From: JAYPWI01 sp964629575
Lineage (GTDB): Bacteria; Actinomycetota; Acidimicrobiia; Acidimicrobiales; Poriferisodalaceae
NCBI GenBank assembly: GCA_964629575.1
Contig: CAZVUM010000002.1
Location: 1 to 64,000, forward strand
DNA length: 64,000 nt
Direction: 5' to 3'
The translations under genes and the position numbers were made by a program. Below are positions 8,264 to 16,350 of the stretch, piece by piece. The notes under the pieces are model-generated. The model ran no database searches and was not told the origin of the DNA. It saw nothing but the letters and a program-made list of their open reading frames with translations. Numbering within the stretch: position 1 is the first letter of the stretch; every line of letters starts with the position of its first letter.

Positions 8264-9490
8264 ATGGACATCATCGACAGCTCCCGGGCCGAGGTGGCCC
8301 ACGTCTTGCGCCGAATCGGCTTCGTGGCTCACCCCGATGCCGTCGACCAGTGGGCGGGGAGTACAGCCGAGCTCGTGGAAACCCAGATCGCCGACGTCGG
8401 CGTGACCGCTCCCGACTACGACCTCGCGGGCGAGTGGGAGGACTACGAGCTCGTCGTCGGCTGGATCGTCGGCCGTTTCCGCTCTCGAGATGCAGGGCTG
8501 CACGAGCGCATGACCTGGTTCTGGCACGACCACTTCGCCACCAGCATCGACAAGGTCGGCGATGTCACCCCCATGTACACCCAGCATCGGATCCTGCGGC
8601 AGCACGCGCTCGGCAACTTTCGGGAGCTGGTGCGCGCTGTCATCACCGACCCCGCGATGTTGATCTACCTCGATGGCGACGGCTCCTACGGTGAAGCGCC
8701 CAACGAGAATCTCGCTCGCGAGCTCATGGAGCTCTTCACGCTCGGCGTGGGCAACTACACCGAACAGGACGTGCGGGGCGGAGCGAGGGCGCTCGCCGGC
8801 TGGTGGGTCGACTGGGAGCGATGGCAAGCCCACTTCGAGCCAGAGGACGCCTACCAGGGAGAGGTCGACTTCCTGGGCCGGCGCGGCCGCATAGACGTCG
8901 ACGATGTCGTGGACGCCGTGTGCGAGCACCCCGCGTGCTCTCGATTCGTCGCCGCCAAGCTGCACCGGCAGTTCATCGGAACCGAACCGGCACCGGATCG
9001 CGTCGAACACTTGGCGGCGGTCTTCCGCTCCTCCGGGCTCGAGATCCGGCCGCTGGTCGCGGAGATCGTCTCCGATCCCTCTTTCCTCACCAATCGCAAC
9101 ACCCGGCTCCGTGGCCCCATCGAGTGGCTGTCCGCAGCGCTCGTGGCCAGCGGGATGGACGACGACGTCGGGCCGTGGACCTACGAGCAGCTCGGTCAGG
9201 TTCCGTGGTCGCCCCCGAACGTGGGCGGATGGCCCGATGGCGCTCGCTGGGGCGGCGCGGATCAGCTGCTGCGCCGCGTCGATCTCGCGACGTGGTTCGC
9301 GTCGGAGGAGCACCTCTTCGGGGCTGACCCGGTCGCCGACGTACTGCAGCGCTGCAGCCTCTTCGAGGTGTCGCCCCAGACGCGGGAGACCCTGCAGCGA
9401 GTCGCGAAGCGCACATCTTCGGCTTCGTGGGAACAGGAGAGCCTGCTCTTCAGCCTCGCGCTCGCGAGCCCCGAGTTCGCACTGGCCTGA
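8264..9490 (+). CDS. DUF1800 domain protein
   Basis: The 408-residue protein has the family signatures: LRRIGF near the N-terminus, WFWHDHFA, NENLARELMELFTLGVG, AAKLHRQF, and a late WSPPNVGGWPDG. DUF1800 proteins nearly always sit beside a DUF1501 protein, as here, and the pair is thought to act in export or surface deposition. No enzymatic role is proven. The ATG at 8264 starts the conserved region; upstream in-frame codons run into the divergent promoter region. The next gene starts 10 nt after the stop. Confidence 0.92.
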   Translation: MDIIDSSRAEVAHVLRRIGFVAHPDAVDQWAGSTAELVETQIADVGVTAPDYDLAGEWEDYELVVGWIVGRFRSRDAGLHERMTWFWHDHFATSIDKVGDVTPMYTQHRILRQHALGNFRELVRAVITDPAMLIYLDGDGSYGEAPNENLARELMELFTLGVGNYTEQDVRGGARALAGWWVDWERWQAHFEPEDAYQGEVDFLGRRGRIDVDDVVDAVCEHPACSRFVAAKLHRQFIGTEPAPDRVEHLAAVFRSSGLEIRPLVAEIVSDPSFLTNRNTRLRGPIEWLSAALVASGMDDDVGPWTYEQLGQVPWSPPNVGGWPDGARWGGADQLLRRVDLATWFASEEHLFGADPVADVLQRCSLFEVSPQTRETLQRVAKRTSSASWEQESLLFSLALASPEFALA

Positions 9491-9500
9491 AAGGACCCTG

Positions 9501-10820
9501 ATGAACCAGAACACCACTCCCACTCGTCCCCGGCCCCATGACCGGCGACAGTTCCTCCGCTTTCTCGGACTCGGTGCTGTCGGAACCGGCGCCGCCGTTG
9601 CCGGGGTCCGGCTGCTTCCGGCCTCGGCTGGGCCGGTGACCCCGGCGGCCACCGCAGCTGGAACCGCACCCGTCGCTCTTCTCGACCGGGCCGGCGAGCC
9701 GGTGCTCCGGCCAGAGACCGCTCGCAACATCCCACCGGGGCAGAGAACGCTCGTCGTCGTCGAGCTCGATGGAGGCAACGATGGCGTGGACACCCTTGTC
9801 CCCCACTCCGGACCGCACTATCGGCGTTGGCGCTCGGGCATCGGGCTCGATCCGAACGACGTGATCGACCTCGACGGGCAGTACGGCCTCCATCCCAACC
9901 TGGCGGGCCTGCACGAGCGCGGCCTCGCGGTCGTCGCAGGGGTTGGAAGCGAGCAGCCGGATCTCTCCCACTTCGAGATGGCGGCTCGGTGGGCGGCCGG
10001 CGACAGCGCGGGAGCCGGCCTCTACCGAGAGGGCTTCCTGGGGAGGTGTTGCGACGCGCTGCGGGGGGACGAAATCGTGTCGGGCGTGAGCCTGGGTTGG
10101 GGTTCGGTCCCGGCGCTGTCCTCAGCGGATGCGCTCACGATGTCGCTTCCGGATCCCGATGGCTTCGACGCGATGGTGCGCCGCGACCTGTGGGCGAGCG
10201 AACTTCGCGATGGGCTCGCTCTGATGGCGCGTCCGCGCGATGAGTCGATCGCCGACGTTGCCCGCCGCGGCATCGAGGACGCGCTGGAATTCGGCTCACT
10301 GGTGGGAGCCCTCCCGAGTGGTTCGGAGGGCTATCCGGACGACGAGTTCGCCTGGCGGCTCGCGACCGCCAGCCGGGTGATCCGCTCCGGCGCCGGCGTT
10401 CGGGTTCTCCACGTGCCCCTGGGCGGGTTCGACACGCACGCCGAACACCGGTGGCAGCACGACGACCTCATGCGCAGGCTCGACCAGGGTGTGAGCGCGT
10501 TCCTCGACGAGATCGCCGCCGCGGGGATGGCGGACGACGTCGTGGTCGCCACGGTGAGCGAGTTCGGGAGGCGGCCGCTCGAGAACGGAAGTGGCACCGA
10601 CCACGGCGCCGCATCGGTCGCCCTCCTCGCCGGCGCGCCGGTTCGTCCCGGAATCCACGGCGAGCCGAGCCCCCTTGATGACCTCGACGAGGAGGACAAC
10701 CTCCGTAGCACCGTCGACATGACCCGCTACTACGCGACCCTGTCCCAGGGCTGGCTCGGTCTCGACGCCGACGACGTCCTGACCGGCGACACCCGCCCCC
10801 TGCAGGGAGTCTTCACCTAG
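9501..10820 (+). CDS. Tat-exported DUF1501 protein
   Basis: The 439-residue protein has a twin-arginine signal DRRQFLRFLGLG near residues 14-25, followed by a hydrophobic stretch and an Ala-rich cleavage region. DUF1501 belongs to the alkaline-phosphatase/sulfatase-like superfamily: VVVELDGGNDGVDTLVP forms the first metal-site strand, and GGFDTHAEH and TVSEFGRRPLENGSGTDHG are later conserved blocks. The reaction is unknown. AAGGA lies 6 nt before ATG. The gene stop is followed within 2 nt by the 85-bp repeat array. Confidence 0.92.
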   Translation: MNQNTTPTRPRPHDRRQFLRFLGLGAVGTGAAVAGVRLLPASAGPVTPAATAAGTAPVALLDRAGEPVLRPETARNIPPGQRTLVVVELDGGNDGVDTLVPHSGPHYRRWRSGIGLDPNDVIDLDGQYGLHPNLAGLHERGLAVVAGVGSEQPDLSHFEMAARWAAGDSAGAGLYREGFLGRCCDALRGDEIVSGVSLGWGSVPALSSADALTMSLPDPDGFDAMVRRDLWASELRDGLALMARPRDESIADVARRGIEDALEFGSLVGALPSGSEGYPDDEFAWRLATASRVIRSGAGVRVLHVPLGGFDTHAEHRWQHDDLMRRLDQGVSAFLDEIAAAGMADDVVVATVSEFGRRPLENGSGTDHGAASVALLAGAPVRPGIHGEPSPLDDLDEEDNLRSTVDMTRYYATLSQGWLGLDADDVLTGDTRPLQGVFT

Positions 10821-11176
10821 CTCCGCAGAGGAGCGCAGCGACGATTGCGGCCAGCAACGGAGGGGCGACTCGGCGAAGCCGTGAGCCCCGGGCGGGGCCA
10901 TGGCATTCCGCAGAGGAGCGCAGCGACGATTGCGGCNNNNNNNNNNNNNNNNNNNNNNNNNNNNNNNNNNNNNNNNNNNNNNNNNNNNNNNNNNNNNNNN
11001 NNNNNNNNNNNNNNNNNNNNNNNNNNNNNNNNNNNNTGAGCCCCGGGCGGGGCCATGGCATTCCGCAGAGGAGCGCAGCGACGATTGCGGCCAGCAACGG
11101 AGGGGCGACTCGGCGAAGCCGTGAGCCCCGGGCGGGGCCATGGCATTCCGCAGAGGAGCGCAGCGACGATTGCGGC
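10821..11176. repeat. 85-bp tandem repeat array spanning an assembly gap
   Basis: The whole interval between two convergent genes is repeat. Units begin with CCGCAGAGGAGCGCAGCGAC at 10823, 10908, 11063 and 11148, always 85 bp apart where measurable, with identical sequence in the visible parts. Each unit has a 29-bp block with CCGCA/TGCGG ends, then 56 bp including a CGGC-GAA-GCCG mini-hairpin and a GC-rich tail. A 100-N gap (10937-11036) interrupts it, so the copy number is at least four and uncertain. The last partial unit touches the stop codon of the DUF1330 gene. No coding potential is credible. Related diverged copies occur at 58562-58606 and 58711-58765. Confidence 0.92.
10937..11036. 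other. Assembly gap (100 N) inside the repeat array
   Basis: Exactly 100 N are flanked on both sides by identical 85-bp repeat units, so the assembler most likely broke on the array and its true length is unknown. Confidence 0.95.
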
Positions 11177-11466
11177 TAGTTATAGCCTTCGATGATGATG
11201 ACGTCGCCGTCGGAAACCGGGTCGCGGATGGCTTTGGCCGCCTGGTACTCGGCGGAGTTGTAGCACTCGAGCGCTGCCTCGTAGCTCGGGAATTCCAGAA
11301 CGACGTTGCGGGACCTCGCGGAGCCTTCGACCACCTCGTGCTGGCCCCCGCGTACGAGAAAGTGAGCTCCGAACCGGGCGAAGGGCGCCGCGTTGGCCTC
11401 GCGGTAGGCGGCGTAGGCGTCGTCGTCGTGGACGTCGACCGATGCGATCCAGTAGCCCTTGGCCAT
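11176..11466 (-). CDS. DUF1330 family protein
   Basis: The 96-residue protein starts MAKGYWIASVDVHD and has the ferredoxin-like alpha/beta barrel pattern of DUF1330, with RNVVLEFPSYEAALECYNS and ending AKAIRDPVSDGDVIIIEGY. Family members are small dimeric proteins without an agreed function. The ATG at 11466 lies 2 nt after the ilvC stop, so it is almost certainly the last gene of the ilv transcript. Its stop codon overlaps the edge of the 85-bp repeat array by one base. Confidence 0.88.
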   Translation of the reverse strand: MAKGYWIASVDVHDDDAYAAYREANAAPFARFGAHFLVRGGQHEVVEGSARSRNVVLEFPSYEAALECYNSAEYQAAKAIRDPVSDGDVIIIEGYN

Positions 11467-11468
11467 GA

Positions 11469-12506
11469 CTACTCCACGGCCCCGCCGCTTGCTTCGGTGA
11501 CGTCCTGCTTGCCTGCGGTGATCCACGGCATCATGGCGCGGAGCTCGGAGCCGACCTTTTCGATCGGGTGCTGCTTGCCCTCTTCGACCATCCGCTTGTA
11601 GTTGGGGAGGCCGTTGCGGTTCTCGTCGATCCATTCGTTGGCGAAGGTGCCGTCCTGGATCTCGGCGAGGATCCTCTTCATCTCGGCGCGGGTCTCGTCT
11701 GTGATGATGCGCGGACCGCGGGACATGTCGCCGTACTCAGCGGTCGTCGAAATCGAGTACCGCATGCCGGAGATACCGGCCTCGTAGATGAAATCGACGA
11801 TGAGCTTCACTTCGTGAAGGGTCTCGAAATACGCCGACTCGGGCTGGTAGCCGGCCTCGACGAGGGTTTCGTAGCCGGCGCGGATGAGCTCTGTGAGCCC
11901 ACCGCAGAGCACGACCTGTTCCCCGAAGAGGTCGGTCTCGGTCTCTTCGGCGAAGGTCGTGGTCAGCACGCCACCCCTCGTGCCGCCGATGCCCTTCGCG
12001 TAGGCCAGCGCGTTGGCGAGTGCGTCGCCCGTCGCGTCCTGATGGATGGCCACCAGCGCAGGAACGCCGCCGCCCTCGACATAGGTCCGACGGACGTTGT
12101 GGCCCGGGCCCTTCGGAGCGATCATCCACACGTCGACATCGGCCGGCGGCTCGATCTGACCGAAGTGGATGTTGAACCCGTGACTGAAGGCGATGGCCTT
12201 GCCCGCCGTGAGGTTTGGAGCGATCGACTCGTCGTAGATGGCCGCCTGCTCGGTGTCGGGCAGCGCCAACATCATGATGTCGGCGGCCTGGGTGGCCTCG
12301 GCAACGGTCATGACCCGCAGGCCCTCGGCTTCGGCCTTGGCTCGTGACGACGAACCCTCACGCAGGCCGACGATCACGTCGACGCCGCTGTCGCGAAGGT
12401 TCAGCGCGTGGGCGTGGCCCTGGCTGCCGTATCCCATGATGGCGACGGTGCGGCCGGAGAGCCGGCCGAGGTCGGCATCGTCCTCGTAGTAGATGGTGGC
12501 GGGCAT
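11469..12506 (-). CDS. ilvC: Ketol-acid reductoisomerase (class I)
   Basis: The 345-residue enzyme is the second step of valine/isoleucine synthesis, converting acetolactate or acetohydroxybutyrate with NADPH and Mg2+. The nucleotide-binding loop is MGYGSQGHAHALNLRDSG. The active-site region contains MIAPKGPGHNVRRTYVEGGGVP, LFGEQVVLCGG and the Mg-binding EAGYQPESAYFE and HEVKLIVD segments. The length is normal for class I. GAGGAG precedes ATG by 7 nt. It is downstream of ilvN (64-nt gap) and directly followed by the DUF1330 gene. Confidence 0.98.
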   Translation of the reverse strand: MPATIYYEDDADLGRLSGRTVAIMGYGSQGHAHALNLRDSGVDVIVGLREGSSSRAKAEAEGLRVMTVAEATQAADIMMLALPDTEQAAIYDESIAPNLTAGKAIAFSHGFNIHFGQIEPPADVDVWMIAPKGPGHNVRRTYVEGGGVPALVAIHQDATGDALANALAYAKGIGGTRGGVLTTTFAEETETDLFGEQVVLCGGLTELIRAGYETLVEAGYQPESAYFETLHEVKLIVDFIYEAGISGMRYSISTTAEYGDMSRGPRIITDETRAEMKRILAEIQDGTFANEWIDENRNGLPNYKRMVEEGKQHPIEKVGSELRAMMPWITAGKQDVTEASGGAVE

Positions 12507-12570
12507 CGATTTGCTCCTCGATGAGTTTGGAATTGCAGAAGTGGGTCGTACAGCTGATCTGGCGGGTAGC

Positions 12571-13092
12571 TCAGCCGCTCAGGCGGCCGAGCGCAATCCG
12601 ACCGGTGCGCTGAAGCTCGTGGATCCCGAAGCGACGAAGCTCGGCCTCGCACTCGTCGAGATCGCTGGGATGGGCGTGGACGCTGACGATGAATTCGCCT
12701 CCGCCCTCGTTCACGATTCGTCCGCCACGGCGACCGATGACGTCCTCGATGCCGTCTCTGTCCTCGCCGGCGACTCGGGCGAGCATGAGCTCGCGTTCGA
12801 TCGACGAAACGGGCGGCAGCTCGGTGATCTCGAGCACGTTGATGAGCTTGTTGAGCTGCTTGGCGATCTGATCGACGTCGGTGTCGTGGACGTCGACGAC
12901 GATGGTGATCCGGCTGAGGGCGGGATCGTCGGTGGGGGCGACGGCCAGGCTGAAGATGTTGAACCCGCGCCGGCTGAAGAGTCCCGCGATGCGCGCCAAC
13001 ACACCGAACTTGTTCTCGACGACTGCGGCGAGGATGTGGAGATCCGGTGCGACCGGATCAGCGGCATCTGCCGAGGTGACCGTGCTGCTCAT
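12571..13092 (-). CDS. ilvN: Acetolactate synthase regulatory subunit
   Basis: The 173-residue small subunit has an N-terminal ACT domain (LHILAAVVENKFGVLARIAGLFSRRGFNI) that senses valine and stabilises the catalytic subunit. The C-terminal ALS_ss_C domain ends EAELRRFGIHELQRTGRIALGR. The ATG start overlaps the ilvB stop by 4 nt (ATGA), implying translational coupling with the large subunit. The ilvB-ilvN-ilvC order is the usual actinobacterial arrangement. Confidence 0.97.
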   Translation of the reverse strand: MSSTVTSADAADPVAPDLHILAAVVENKFGVLARIAGLFSRRGFNIFSLAVAPTDDPALSRITIVVDVHDTDVDQIAKQLNKLINVLEITELPPVSSIERELMLARVAGEDRDGIEDVIGRRGGRIVNEGGGEFIVSVHAHPSDLDECEAELRRFGIHELQRTGRIALGRLSG

Positions 13093-14825
13093 GAGGGTGC
13101 GGTTCCCTTCGCCTTGGCGTCCGCGTCCCCTTCGGGGCCGAGGATGATGTCGTCGTTGGATCCGCCGGCGGGAACCATGGGGTACACCTTCTCGAACGCG
13201 TCGACCCGGAAATCGACGACCACTGGCTTGTCGTTGATGCTGTTGGCCTTCTCGATCGCCGGAAGCACCTCTTCGGCGCTCTCGACCCGAATGCCGACGC
13301 AACCCATCGCCTCGGCCCACCCGACATAGTCCGGGTGGTCGGCGCTGAGGTACACCTCGCTGTAGCGCTCTTCGTAGAAGAGCTCCTGCCATTGGCGCAC
13401 CATCCCGAGGTAGGCGTTGTTCAAGATGGCGATCTTGACCGGAATGTTCTCCGCGGAGGCGGTGATGAGTTCTTGGGCGGTCATCTGGAAACAGCCGTCG
13501 CCGTCCACCGCCCACACCATGGTGTCTGGGTGGCCGACCTTGGCGCCGATGGCACCTGGCACGGCGAAGCCCATGGTTCCGAGTCCGCCGGAGTTCACCC
13601 AGGTGTAGGGGTGATCGAACTTCCAGAACTGACTCGCCCACATCTGGTGCTGGCCCACGCCGGCCACCACGATCGTGTCGGCGGGGCAGTTGTCGCGCAG
13701 CTTCTCGAGCACGTACTGCGGCTTGAGCGGGAACCCACTGTCTGGCTGGTCGTACTGGAGCGGGTATTGCTCCTTCCAGCCGCTGATCGTCGACTTCCAC
13801 CCATCGCGGTCCGGACCGCCGCCTGCGGCGCGGAGTTGCGCAACCAGTTCGGTCACCGCCAGGCGGGCGTCACCGACGATTGCGACGTCGGGCTTGCGGA
13901 CCTTGCCGTGTTCGGCCGGGTCGATGTCGACGTGGATGATCTTGGCGTCCGGAGCGAAGAACTGCGGGTTACCCGTGACCCGGTCGTCGAATCGAGCACC
14001 GAGGTTGATCAGCAGGTCGGCCTTCTGGAACGCAGTGACCGCCGTGTAGTTGCCGTGCATCCCCGGCATACCCAGGCACCGCGGGTCGCGGTCGGGGAAA
14101 ACGCCGCGTGCCATCAGGGTCGTCGCAACATGGATGTCGGTGAGATCGACCAGCTCGCGGAGCACTTCGGCGGCCCTGGCCTTCAGGAGTCCACCACCGG
14201 CGTAGATCACCGGACGCTCAGCGGCCTGGATCAGCTCGACCGCACGAGCCACGAGTTCGGGATCGACCTCGGAGGCGGGCTGGTAACCGGGGAGGTCGAT
14301 CGAGTCGGGCCAGTACCACTCCATCATCTCGTTGCTGACGTCTTTGGGGACGTCGATCAGCACCGGACCCGGCCGCCCCGTCGTGGCGATGTGGAACGCC
14401 TCTTTGACGATGCGGGGAATGTCCGCGGGGTCGGTCACCAGGTAATTGTGCTTGGTGACAGCCATCGTGATCCCGGTCGTGTCGCACTCCTGGAAGGCGT
14501 CCGAGCCGATCGCGGCGAGGGCGACCTGCCCCGTGATGACCACCATCGGAATCGAGTCCATGAAAGCGTCGCACAGCGGCGTCACGATGTTGGTCGCGGC
14601 GGGTCCACTCGTCACCACGGCGACGCCCGGGCGGCCCGTCACGTGGGCGTACCCCTGGGCCATGTGGCCAGCACCCTGCTCGTGTCGCACGAGCACGTGG
14701 CGGATCTCCGAATCGAGGATCGGGTCGTACACGGGCAGGATCGCTCCGCCCGGAAGCCCGAACATCACCTCGACGTCGCACATCTCGAGGCTCTTGACGA
14801 GTGCTTGTGCTCCTGTGAGTTCCAT
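13089..14825 (-). CDS. ilvB: Acetolactate synthase catalytic subunit
   Basis: The 578-residue ThDP enzyme condenses pyruvate with pyruvate or 2-ketobutyrate. The catalytic Glu is in VLVRHEQGAGHMAQGYA, the FAD/central domain follows, and the ThDP motif is VDGDGCFQMTAQELITASAENIPVKIAILNN. The ATG at 14825 is chosen, with AAGAAAG about 9 nt upstream; a GTG 9 nt earlier (14834) is possible. Expression is predicted to be set by the leader peptide and terminator at 14872-14991. Confidence 0.97.
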   Translation of the reverse strand: MELTGAQALVKSLEMCDVEVMFGLPGGAILPVYDPILDSEIRHVLVRHEQGAGHMAQGYAHVTGRPGVAVVTSGPAATNIVTPLCDAFMDSIPMVVITGQVALAAIGSDAFQECDTTGITMAVTKHNYLVTDPADIPRIVKEAFHIATTGRPGPVLIDVPKDVSNEMMEWYWPDSIDLPGYQPASEVDPELVARAVELIQAAERPVIYAGGGLLKARAAEVLRELVDLTDIHVATTLMARGVFPDRDPRCLGMPGMHGNYTAVTAFQKADLLINLGARFDDRVTGNPQFFAPDAKIIHVDIDPAEHGKVRKPDVAIVGDARLAVTELVAQLRAAGGGPDRDGWKSTISGWKEQYPLQYDQPDSGFPLKPQYVLEKLRDNCPADTIVVAGVGQHQMWASQFWKFDHPYTWVNSGGLGTMGFAVPGAIGAKVGHPDTMVWAVDGDGCFQMTAQELITASAENIPVKIAILNNAYLGMVRQWQELFYEERYSEVYLSADHPDYVGWAEAMGCVGIRVESAEEVLPAIEKANSINDKPVVVDFRVDAFEKVYPMVPAGGSNDDIILGPEGDADAKAKGTAPS

Positions 14826-14871
14826 GGAGGTCACTTTCTTGGCTGACGGCGTTCCCTGGATGAGGGGTCTG

Positions 14872-14934
14872 AGAAACAGAAAAGCCTCCCGACTGGGAGG
14901 CGAGGGCGAGCGCGAAGAAGGGTCGGCTCGCCTA
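14872..14934 (-). promoter_or_regulatory. ilvB transcription attenuator (terminator/antiterminator)
   Basis: On the minus strand GCCTCCC-AGTC-GGGAGGC (14901 to 14884) forms a 7-bp stem followed by TTTTCTGTTT, an intrinsic terminator 50 nt before ilvB. The sequence AGGCGAG (14933-14927), which includes the last two bases of the leader peptide stop codon, can instead pair with CTCGCCT (14904-14898). That segment shares four bases with the first terminator arm, so the two structures exclude each other. A ribosome stalled on the Leu-Ile-Val codons would leave AGGCGAG free for antitermination. A ribosome reaching the stop would cover it and allow termination. A further CTCGCC (14910-14905) could form a competing stem. 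Confidence 0.85.
14884..14901 (-). terminator. Intrinsic terminator of the ilvB leader
   Basis: A perfect 7-bp GC-rich stem with a 4-nt loop is followed directly on the minus strand by TTTTCTGTTT. It lies between the leader peptide stop and ilvB, in the position expected of an attenuator. Confidence 0.85.
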
Positions 14935-14991
14935 GACGAGTACCACGATCAGGTCGCGGGCAGGACGGTGGTGGGTCGACAAGCGACGCAT
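14932..14991 (-). CDS. ilvB leader peptide (19 residues)
   Basis: The short frame ATG CGT CGC ... TAG encodes MRRLSTHHRPARDLIVVLV, whose last six residues are all leucine, isoleucine or valine, the end products of the downstream pathway. It is too short for standard gene calling. It ends 5 nt before further leader pairing segments and 31 nt before the terminator hairpin. No clear Shine-Dalgarno precedes it. CAGAAT 7 nt upstream resembles a -10 box, so it may be translated from a leaderless or near-leaderless message, as reported for ilvBNC attenuation in Corynebacterium glutamicum. Confidence 0.85.
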   Translation of the reverse strand: MRRLSTHHRPARDLIVVLV

Positions 14992-15008
14992 GGCTCATAT
15001 TCTGCCGG

Positions 15009-15036
15009 GGCCGCGTGGTCGGTGCAACACGCGGCC
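15009..15036. promoter_or_regulatory. Inverted repeat in the ilvB / dehydrogenase divergent region
   Basis: GGCCGCGT and ACGCGGCC form perfect 8-bp arms separated by 12 bp, placed between the divergent ilvB leader and the sugar dehydrogenase start. It could be an operator for either promoter. No matching regulator is nearby. Confidence 0.4.
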
Positions 15037-15049
15037 GACCGCGGCCTAT

Positions 15050-15055
15050 TAGATT
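15050..15055 (+). promoter_or_regulatory. -10 box TAGATT for a leaderless transcript
   Basis: TAGATT fits the actinobacterial TANNNT -10 consensus and ends 6 nt before the GTG of the sugar dehydrogenase, so transcription should start at or next to the start codon. Confidence 0.6.
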
Positions 15056-15061
15056 CAGCCC

Positions 15062-16342
15062 GTGCCCGGGCGTCGAGTCGCTGTGATGATCGTGTTCGCG
15101 GCCGCCGTGATCGGTGGGCTCGCGTATGCCGCGACGACCTCAGACTCCGGAGACGGCGGCACACCTCCCGACAACGCTGCTCCGCAGGAAACCGCGTCCG
15201 CGACCACCGAGGTGCGCAACCCGATCGAGGAGACCGAAGAGTTCATCCGCTCGACCGAGGCGTGCCCGCCCGAGCTCCCCGGCCTCGATGCGGTCCCGGT
15301 GATGTTCGGAATCGCCCTCGAACCGTTCATCGAGATGGTGGACGCGACCGTGATCACCTTTATCGACACCGAGCGGGGGTTCGTGGGCGATCGCGCCGGG
15401 AGGGTGTGGGCGTTCGACCAGAGCGGCAGGCTCGGCGACCCGGTGATCAACCTCAGCGCCAACACCTCGGTGGATCACGACCAGGGCTTGCTCGGACTCA
15501 CCCTCGACCCCGCCCAGGAGTGGCTGTATCTGCACCACACAGACGGCGCCGACTCGAGCGTCGTGCGCGCCTACCCACACGACGACGGCGAGATCGATTC
15601 TGGCGGCATGGTCGAGATCATGGTCGTCGATCAGCCGAGCCCGCAGCACAACGGCGGCGATCTGGCTTTCGGCCCCGAGGACGGCTACCTCTATCTCAGC
15701 TTGGGCGACGGCGGTGGCCTGGGCGACCCGTTCCACAACGGGCAGGACGCCACGACGGTGCTGGGTGCGATCCTGCGCCTCGATGTCGACCCTCTGGCAA
15801 CACCTCCGTTCGGACCCGCAGCGGGAAACCCCTACCGCAACGACCCGGACAAGCACGACCTCATCTGGGCGCACGGGCTCCGCAACGCCTTTCGCATCTC
15901 CTTCGACCGGGTACAGGGCGATCTGTGGATCGCGGATGTGGGCCAGCAGTGCATCGAGGAGATCACGATCCTCGGCCAGCGCGAGGCCGGCACCAACCTG
16001 GGCTGGAACCGCTACGAGGGCACGCGTCGATTCCTCGGTGATCCACTGCGCGATCACAAGGAACCGGCGTACGAGTACGGCCACGGGCGCGGGCTCTGCG
16101 CTGTCGTCGGCGGCTACGTGTACCGGGGTCAGCAGTTTCCACAGCTGTTGGGTCGCTACGTGTTCACGGATCTGTGCAACGGCACCCTCTTCGCCTTCAC
16201 TCCGGGTGGCACGCCCGAGGTCATCGAGCTCCCGCTTGCGACAAGCCGTCCTGTCGGCTTCGGCCAGGATTCGGTCGGTGAGCTCTACGTGGTCGACATC
16301 GAGTCGGGAGTCCACCGGCTGATCGCGTCAGATCTCGGCTGA
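15062..16342 (+). CDS. Glucose/sorbosone dehydrogenase-like PQQ-type beta-propeller, secreted
   Basis: The 426-residue protein has an N-terminal hydrophobic segment (about residues 5-23), suggesting export or a membrane anchor, then a low-complexity linker and a six-bladed propeller of the GSDH family. Recognisable blocks are DQGLLGLTLDP, HNGGDLAFGPEDGYLYLSLGDGG, NPYRNDP, WAHGLRNAFRISFD and DVGQQCIEEI. Characterised relatives oxidise sugars with PQQ and Ca2+, but many paralogues have no known substrate and cofactor use here is unproven. The GTG start follows a -10 box by 6 nt. It is followed 8 nt later by the MATE transporter gene. Confidence 0.9.
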   Translation: MPGRRVAVMIVFAAAVIGGLAYAATTSDSGDGGTPPDNAAPQETASATTEVRNPIEETEEFIRSTEACPPELPGLDAVPVMFGIALEPFIEMVDATVITFIDTERGFVGDRAGRVWAFDQSGRLGDPVINLSANTSVDHDQGLLGLTLDPAQEWLYLHHTDGADSSVVRAYPHDDGEIDSGGMVEIMVVDQPSPQHNGGDLAFGPEDGYLYLSLGDGGGLGDPFHNGQDATTVLGAILRLDVDPLATPPFGPAAGNPYRNDPDKHDLIWAHGLRNAFRISFDRVQGDLWIADVGQQCIEEITILGQREAGTNLGWNRYEGTRRFLGDPLRDHKEPAYEYGHGRGLCAVVGGYVYRGQQFPQLLGRYVFTDLCNGTLFAFTPGGTPEVIELPLATSRPVGFGQDSVGELYVVDIESGVHRLIASDLG

Positions 16343-16350
16343 GCGCCGCG

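Noticed and set aside
10821..11176. Tandem repeats as a CRISPR array
   Set aside because: The 85-bp units are contiguous and identical with no unique spacers, and no cas gene is nearby.
10296..11176. Long open frames crossing the repeat array and N gap
   Set aside because: They depend on N codons and on translating repeated GC-rich units; the real genes end on either side.
13335..14846. 503-codon open frame antisense to ilvB
   Set aside because: It lies wholly opposite a certain ilvB gene, and its composition is that expected of a complementary strand in high-GC DNA. Similar antisense frames opposite ligA, atpD, atpA and others were also set aside.
14826..15060. T-box or other riboswitch upstream of ilvB
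   Set aside because: No T-box core sequence was seen, and the leader peptide plus terminator already explains the region.
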